This document shows, one piece after another, positions 62,228 through 64,000 of a stretch of DNA of 64,000 nt (its first letter is position 1; every line of letters begins with the position of its first letter). The notes beneath the pieces are model-generated. The model made no database searches. It saw only the letters and a list, made by a program, of their open reading frames with translations, and had not been told where the DNA came from. The DNA lies in NCBI RefSeq assembly GCF_900112755.1, contig NZ_FOMW01000014.1, positions 21,379-85,378 on the forward strand, in the 5' to 3' direction. Source of the DNA: Sulfitobacter brevis. GTDB lineage: Bacteria; Pseudomonadota; Alphaproteobacteria; Rhodobacterales; Rhodobacteraceae. Position numbers and translations under genes: made by a program.

Positions 62228-63118
62228 TCAAAGGATTTCCGATATCTTGGCTTCGGCCCGTAGCCAGTCCCGAAAGATGGCCGCATCAGGGTGACGTGCG
62301 CCTTTTTCAGGTGCAACCAAGAAGAACCCTTCTTCGATCGCTAAGGCCAGATCAAATGCTGGCACTAAACGCCCTGAGGTAATCTCGCGTTCCAACATGG
62401 AGGATCGGCCGAGCGCCACGCCACCACCTTGGGCCGCAACTTCCAGCACCATCGGAGTTGTATCAAACCATAGCCCGGATCCAGCATCAACATGCGCGGT
62501 CCCCGCAGCGGTCAGCCAGGCCGCCCATCCTTCCTGATAACCTAGAACGTGCAGAAGCCGCTCTTTTGCAAGATCGTCGGGTGATGACATGCCCGCCGCG
62601 ACTTCGGGCAAACACATCGGAATCAATTTTTCCAAGGTCAGCCGGTCTGCATCGAAACCGGTCCATTTACCAAAGCCATATCGGATATCCAAATCAAACG
62701 TTTCGCTGTCATAGTCTTCTGCCCATACGGATGAGACGATGCGGACCTGAATCTTAGGATGGGCGGCCAGAAAGCGAACCAAACGTGCGGCAAGCCAGGT
62801 GGTGGCAAATCCGACTGGTGCGCGGACCGACAGAATTCCCATGCGACGCCCTCCGAACACTTCCAAAGTGCCGGCGGCAAGCCGCTCGAAAACATCATTC
62901 GCCTTGGGCTGATAGGCCGCCCCGGCTTTGGTAAGTATCAAACTACGCGGCAGGCGTTCGAAAAGCGGCTCACCGAAGTAGTGCTCTAGCAGCTTTACCT
63001 GCTTGGAAATTGCTGCCTGTGTCAAGTTCAGTTCGCTTGCGGCATTCGTGAAGCTTAGGTGCCGCGCCGAAGCTTCGAACGCACGCAGCCACGGAAGTGG
63101 CGGAATTTGATGTCCCAT
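62228..63118 (-). CDS. LysR-family transcriptional regulator
   Basis: A 296-residue GcvA-like LysR protein. The N-terminal helix-turn-helix PPLPWLRAFEASARHLSFTNAASELNLTQAAISKQVKLLEHYFGEPLF is followed by a substrate-binding domain. It is convergent to the second catabolic operon and divergent from the truncated acyl-CoA synthetase gene at 63280, which may be its direct target. Confidence 0.88.
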   Translation of the reverse strand: MGHQIPPLPWLRAFEASARHLSFTNAASELNLTQAAISKQVKLLEHYFGEPLFERLPRSLILTKAGAAYQPKANDVFERLAAGTLEVFGGRRMGILSVRAPVGFATTWLAARLVRFLAAHPKIQVRIVSSVWAEDYDSETFDLDIRYGFGKWTGFDADRLTLEKLIPMCLPEVAAGMSSPDDLAKERLLHVLGYQEGWAAWLTAAGTAHVDAGSGLWFDTTPMVLEVAAQGGGVALGRSSMLEREITSGRLVPAFDLALAIEEGFFLVAPEKGARHPDAAIFRDWLRAEAKISEIL

Positions 63119-63279
63119 AGGTTGCTACCCCTTGTTCAAGTTTAAAATTGCACATTTTCTCATAAGCTTCGTTCAGCCAGCGACGAAAGGATAGCAGAAA
63201 ACGAAGCTGAGACCCTTTTTTTGTTATGTGTAAGTTGGCCTTTTCGCCACTATTGTGGTGAAGATAAAAGGAGAGACCT

Positions 63280-63696
63280 ATGCATCCGCACTTTTCCCTG
63301 AACATCCGGCAAATCCTTCAGGCGCCGGCCGGGCGCAACCCGGATCAAATCATCCTTGATGGGCTGGGCCAAGCGCGGACATATCGGCAATTCCACGAAC
63401 GGATTTCCCGTCTTGCAAGCGTTCTTACCTCGTATGGGCTTTGTGCTGGCAGCACTGTCGCGGTGATGGATTGGGATACTCCCCGATATCTTGAGTGTTT
63501 CTTTGCCATTCCGATGATTGGTGCAACGCTGCACACGGTGAACATCCGGCTCTCACCAGAGCAGATCCTCTACACGATCAACCATGCAGAAGACGACGCA
63601 ATCCTGTGCCACGAGGAATTCCTAACTATTCTCTTGCCGCTCTTGCCTCGGGTGCAGCGCGACAAACTGGATGAGACTCAGCGTCAATCAGGATGA
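63280..63696 (+). pseudogene. Acyl-CoA synthetase, truncated by an IS21-like element
   Basis: The first ~130 residues of an AMP-forming acyl-CoA synthetase (MHPHFSLNIRQILQAPAGRN ... TYRQFHERISRLASVL ... MDWDTPRYLECFFAIPMIGATLHTVNIRLSPEQILYTINHA). The family is normally about 540 residues. The frame continues only a few codons into foreign sequence before a stop at 63694-63696. The sequence from about 63668 is an IS21-type end, so the gene was broken by insertion. A GGAGAGA ribosome binding site precedes the ATG. Confidence 0.8.
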
Positions 63697-64000
63697 GACG
63701 TCGCGGCGGGTGTGTGCTGAAGGGAGGGCGTAGCCCGACCGGAGGCACACACCCGCCGCTGCGCCCCGATTTTGGGGTTTGTGATCGAGGTCGGCCCGCT
63801 ACGCTGGTGGTTTTCAACACTGGAGAACCACTTTTGTGCCGGGGCGCCATGTAACCGATCATCAGACGAGATTTCTCATGAAGCTAAGACAAGATCACCC
63901 TATCGAGACCGCCGCCGCGAAGGCGGGGATGAGCCGGGCAACCGCCTATCGAATTGCCCAGGATCCCCGTCTCCCATCCCAGAAGACTCCATCGAGAGGG
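63668..64000 (+). mobile_element. IS21-family insertion sequence, left end (partial)
   Basis: The likely end begins TGGATGAGACTCAGCG at 63668 and repeats GGATGAGAC at 63691-63699, as multi-repeat IS21 ends do. A strong inverted repeat GCGGCGGGTGTGTGC (63703-63717) and GCACACACCCGCCGC (63745-63759) follows, then an istA-type start at 63878. The exact boundary is an inference. The right end lies outside the window. Confidence 0.7.
63878..64000 (+). CDS. istA: IstA-type transposase of an IS21-family element (partial)
   Basis: Forty-one codons to the window edge, starting MKLRQDHPIETAAAKAGMSR and continuing ATAYRIAQDPRLPSQKT. This N-terminal helix-turn-helix block is characteristic of IstA from the IS1326-like branch of IS21. 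The gene continues beyond 64000, and istB should follow. Confidence 0.82.
   Translation, partial: MKLRQDHPIETAAAKAGMSRATAYRIAQDPRLPSQKTPSRG

Noticed and set aside
1..64000. CRISPR arrays, tRNA or rRNA genes
   Set aside because: No regularly spaced identical repeats with spacers, no cloverleaf-like or rRNA sequence was seen by eye.

Overview
The window looks like part of a RepABC-type plasmid from a Rhodobacteraceae (Roseobacter-group) alphaproteobacterium. The reasons are a repABC cassette with 16-bp parS palindromes, a plasmid accessory set common in that group (strawberry-notch helicase/methylase, Toprim protein, SLOG/DUF2493 protein, DUF736 protein, VirD2-type relaxase, VirD4-type coupling protein), a methanethiol oxidase island, and many small-molecule ABC/CoA catabolic genes. 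All family assignments come from reading motifs; no database search was run.

Layout. (1) 1-3404, minus strand: a yhaN-like ATPase gene lacking its 5' end (its 3' end leaves the window) abuts a truncated AIPR-type gene, which looks like a deletion fusion. (2) 3713-10381: strawberry-notch helicase/methylase, Toprim protein and SLOG protein. (3) 10709-14262: parS, repA, repB, a probable antisense ctRNA, and repC. (4) 14531-15817: a Fic-like protein with an altered catalytic motif and a repeat-rich upstream region. (5) 16419-22666: a methanethiol/formaldehyde/sulfide module (membrane protein, mtoX, IclR regulator, glutathione-type formaldehyde dehydrogenase, persulfide-dioxygenase-like MBL protein, SQR-like flavoprotein). 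(6) 23124-28181: hipBA, a DUF736-like protein, an AbiEi-like antitoxin apparently without its toxin, and a small protein. (7) 28182-32761: mobilization genes. (8) 33028-50644: a catabolic island combining RutA/C/D/F-like components (LLM monooxygenase, RidA, alpha/beta hydrolase, flavin reductase) with a carnitine-type CoA route (CaiB-, CaiD-, CaiA-like enzymes, CoA ligase, carnitine dehydrogenase-like, BKACE, GlxA/AraC regulator) and a Pot-type ABC importer. (9) 50641-62227: a second catabolic and transport run (serine hydrolase, CMD protein, two FAD oxidoreductases, enolase-superfamily enzyme, Dpp-type importer, SDR), then a convergent LysR gene. (10) 63280-64000: an acyl-CoA synthetase gene cut off by an IS21-family element that runs out of the window.

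How it fits together. The island at 16-22.7 kb would oxidise methanethiol to formaldehyde, H2S and H2O2, then remove formaldehyde (AdhI) and sulfide (SQR plus persulfide dioxygenase). The 33-50.6 kb island contains plausible enzymes for each step from gamma-butyrobetaine or crotonobetaine to L-carnitine, 3-dehydrocarnitine, and glycine betaine plus acetoacetyl-CoA. The Rut-like oxidative set and an aldehyde dehydrogenase could feed an unidentified N-containing precursor into it. The most unusual single gene is the 703-residue fusion of a family III CoA-transferase to a flavin reductase. No tRNA, rRNA or CRISPR array was seen.
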